This document shows positions 62,222 to 64,000 of a stretch of 64,000 bases of DNA, in pieces. The notes below the pieces were generated by a model. That model saw only the letters and a program-made list of their open reading frames with translations. It had not been told where the DNA came from and made no database searches. The stretch comes from Gloeothece verrucosa PCC 7822 (GTDB lineage: Bacteria; Cyanobacteriota; Cyanobacteriia; Cyanobacteriales; Microcystaceae). Position 1 is the first letter of the stretch; every line of letters begins with the position of its first letter. The translations under genes were made by a program, and so were the position numbers. The DNA lies in contig NC_014501.1 in assembly GCF_000147335.1 (NCBI RefSeq), positions 3,780,300-3,844,299 on the forward strand. The letters run 5' to 3'.

Positions 62222-63871
62222 TCAACCTAAACAAGCCGCCAAATCTTCATCCGGAGTTTTAATGGCTTGAAGATGATATTTGTCCTCTAAAAATTTCAGG
62301 ACATTCGGCGTAAGAAAAGCCGGTAAAGTTGGGCCTAAACGGATATTTTGAATCCCCAGATATAACAAAGAAAGTAAGACAGCGATCGCTTTTTGTTCAT
62401 ACCAAGAAAGCACAAGAGATAAGGGAATCTCATTCACACCCACATTAAACGCATTCGCCAAACCCAAAGCTATTTGAATAGCCGAATAAGCATCATTACA
62501 TTGCCCTACATCCATTAAGCGAGGAAGCCCTTCAATTGCTCCCAGTTGCTTATCAAAAAAGCGGAACTTGCCGCAAGCAAGAGTTAAAACAATACAGTCT
62601 GAGGGGACTTTTTCGACAAACTCGGTGTAATAAGTCCGTCCGGGTTTGGCCCCATCACATCCTCCTACTAGGAAAAAGTGACGAATTTTACCGGCTTTAA
62701 CGGCTTCAATAACCTGTTCAGATACCGATAAAACCGTATTTCTGGCAAATCCTACCATCACCTGACGCGGGGGCATTTCTTCGCTAAACCCTGCCATTGA
62801 GAGGGCTTTTTCTATAGCTGGAGTGTAGTCAGGAATTCCGTTATCTGTTGGGGGAAGATAGGTAAGATGAGGATAACTGACTGGCCCAATGGTAAAGAGT
62901 TTATCGTCATAGGTTTCATGAGGGGGCATTAAACAATTGGTGGTGATAATAATTGCGCCCGGAAAACGCGCAAAGTCTTTGGTTTGATTTTGCCAAGCTG
63001 TGCCATAATGCCCATATAAATGCGGGTAAGTTTGTTTTAATTTGGGATAGCCATGTGCCGGTAATAATTCTCCGTGAGTGTAAACGGTAATATCTTTGGT
63101 GGCTGTTTGTTTGAGGATCGCTTCTAGTTGTCGGATATCATGCCCAGAAACGAGGATACATTTGCCTTTTCTCGGGTTAAGCGGCACTGGGGTAGGGGTA
63201 GGATGACCGTAGGTTTCTGTATGACCGGCATCTAATAATTCCATCGCCCGCAGGTTGATTTCTCCCACTTTTAAGGCTAAGTTTATCCATTCTTCTAAAC
63301 GGATATCTGTTCGGTCTAAACTGGCTAAAGCTTCTTGAATAAAACGATAAACTTTTTCATCTTCTTGTCCCAATTCTTGGGCGTGAAAGGTGTAAGAAGC
63401 CGCGCCTTTTAGTCCATATAAAACGGTTAATTTGAGAGAGATAATATCCAGGTCGTTAGAAGACGGACTGATGAAACTATGAGCTAAATTTTCTCCTTGT
63501 AATACTAAACTTTCATTCCAGTCAGGTTCATAACTCGACAGGGCTGACCAGGTTAACGGTATATGGGTTGTGTTTTGTATGGTGAGTTTTAAACTTTCCC
63601 GTTGCATTATACATTTTTTAATGTATTCTGTCAATTGCTTGTTATTAAAGTTAACATTAGTCATGGTGGCAAAGAGTGCCTCACAGGTAAAGACATCCAT
63701 TTCTCGGGTAGGAATGTTGTATTCTTTGGCTTTGAGGACGACTCTAGCTAACCCGCGCAAGCAATAGATAAGTAAGTCATGTATAGCGTTGACTTCAGGA
63801 CTCTTTCCACAAGCGCCCCATTGATGACAACCGTTTCCACTGGCGGTTTGTTCACATTGTTCGCAAAACAT
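62222..63871 (-). CDS. hcp: Hybrid cluster protein Hcp (hydroxylamine/nitric oxide reductase)
   Basis: 549 residues. The N-terminal cluster motif reads C3-x2-C6-x8-C15-x5-C21 (MFCEQCEQTASGNGCHQW), the spacing of class I Hcp. Ligands for the hybrid 4Fe-2S-2O cluster fall in VSGHDIRQLEA, TNCLMPPHETY, GGCDGAKPGRTYYTEF and VGQCNDAYSA. Hcp reduces hydroxylamine or NO and acts in nitrosative stress and anaerobic metabolism. It is the first gene here of the hcp-hoxU-hoxY run; the next gene, hoxU, starts 73 bases later. It may share a transcript with hox genes. Confidence 0.93.
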   Translation of the reverse strand: MFCEQCEQTASGNGCHQWGACGKSPEVNAIHDLLIYCLRGLARVVLKAKEYNIPTREMDVFTCEALFATMTNVNFNNKQLTEYIKKCIMQRESLKLTIQNTTHIPLTWSALSSYEPDWNESLVLQGENLAHSFISPSSNDLDIISLKLTVLYGLKGAASYTFHAQELGQEDEKVYRFIQEALASLDRTDIRLEEWINLALKVGEINLRAMELLDAGHTETYGHPTPTPVPLNPRKGKCILVSGHDIRQLEAILKQTATKDITVYTHGELLPAHGYPKLKQTYPHLYGHYGTAWQNQTKDFARFPGAIIITTNCLMPPHETYDDKLFTIGPVSYPHLTYLPPTDNGIPDYTPAIEKALSMAGFSEEMPPRQVMVGFARNTVLSVSEQVIEAVKAGKIRHFFLVGGCDGAKPGRTYYTEFVEKVPSDCIVLTLACGKFRFFDKQLGAIEGLPRLMDVGQCNDAYSAIQIALGLANAFNVGVNEIPLSLVLSWYEQKAIAVLLSLLYLGIQNIRLGPTLPAFLTPNVLKFLEDKYHLQAIKTPDEDLAACLG

Positions 63872-63945
63872 ATTTTATATTCCCTTATTGATGGTTTTTT
63901 AAATTGTCCACAGAATGTAGCAGATGAATAGGGATGAGTGGATCG

Positions 63946-64000
63946 TTAAATTTGCAGCACAACTCGTCCGTTGATATTGCCTTCTCGGAGTCGTTGGAAT
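63946..64000 (-). CDS. C-terminal end of a probable zinc-type dehydrogenase/quinone oxidoreductase (cut by window edge)
   Basis: The reading frame ending at TAA 63946-63948 gives FQRLREGNINGRVVLQI, the typical ending of MDR-family (alcohol dehydrogenase/quinone oxidoreductase) proteins (..LREG...GR.VL). Only 17 residues are in view, so the assignment is tentative. It shows that the gene before hcp is not hoxF. Confidence 0.45.
   Translation of the reverse strand, partial: FQRLREGNINGRVVLQI

Overview
The window comes from a cyanobacterial chromosome. Evidence: AT-rich DNA with many copies of the HIP1 palindrome GCGATCGC, a Kai clock cluster, phylloquinone synthesis (menB), Vipp1, CcsA, a bidirectional hox hydrogenase, a stand-alone PCP_red domain and a pilG-pilH-pilI-pilJ-mlaE gene order like that of Synechocystis. 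Protein style and gene content fit a unicellular Gloeothece/Cyanothece-type organism; that placement is inference. I saw no rRNA, tRNA, CRISPR array or prophage.

Layout. 1-900: end of a fluoride channel gene, a decayed globin gene and a PCP_red protein. 1.0-3.9 kb (minus): a clock operon kaiA3-kaiB3-kaiC3, in which the KaiA-like protein has a receiver domain at its N-terminus. 4.2-12.8 kb: MlaE-type permease, type IV pilus chemotaxis genes pilJ/pilI/pilH/pilG, and the divergent coiled-coil motility gene hmpF. 12.9-16.4 kb: tilS, a full-length tnpB element without tnpA, ccsA. 16.5-28.1 kb (mostly plus): a giant TamB-like protein, DUF1232, a Uma2-type protein, a purine permease, a secreted protein overlapping a solute-binding lipoprotein, and an MscS channel. 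28.2-34.7 kb (minus): a row of caspase-fold genes, CHAT-FHA, TPR-CHAT and a broken caspase/DUF4384 gene. 35.1-38.4 kb: a DnaK3-like/DnaJ pair. 38.5-42.0 kb: a tandemly duplicated 73-codon gene whose second copy is dead, an alanine/sodium symporter and a 5'-truncated tnpB with its right end still present. 42.1-46.6 kb: rlmN, a three-gene membrane operon behind a 10-bp inverted repeat, a tiny zinc-ribbon gene, menB and a Cys-rich small protein. 46.9-52.7 kb: DciA-like protein, a Pro-rich membrane protein, PspA-like protein and Vipp1, thioredoxin, an aminotransferase and rubrerythrin. 53-56.5 kb: DUF2156 membrane protein and two alpha/beta hydrolases. 56.7-64 kb (minus): hcp, hoxU, hoxY, a 725-residue repeat protein of unknown function, and hoxH.

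Working together: the kai genes form a compact second-type clock module; the pil genes steer type IV pili, but no CheA kinase lies in the cluster; the hox genes supply the hydrogenase dimer (HoxYH) and the HoxU electron-transfer subunit, whereas hoxE/hoxF are not in the window. A heptamer repeat family (unit TGACTAA and variants) is scattered through the intergenic gaps at about ten places. It forms the right flank of the intact tnpB, encodes the first residues of the CHAT-FHA protein, and lies in the gaps of the hox cluster.

The strongest leads are the kaiA3B3C3 operon, the repeat protein inside the hox cluster, the caspase/CHAT row, and the TnpB whose presumptive guide would be the heptamer repeat itself.
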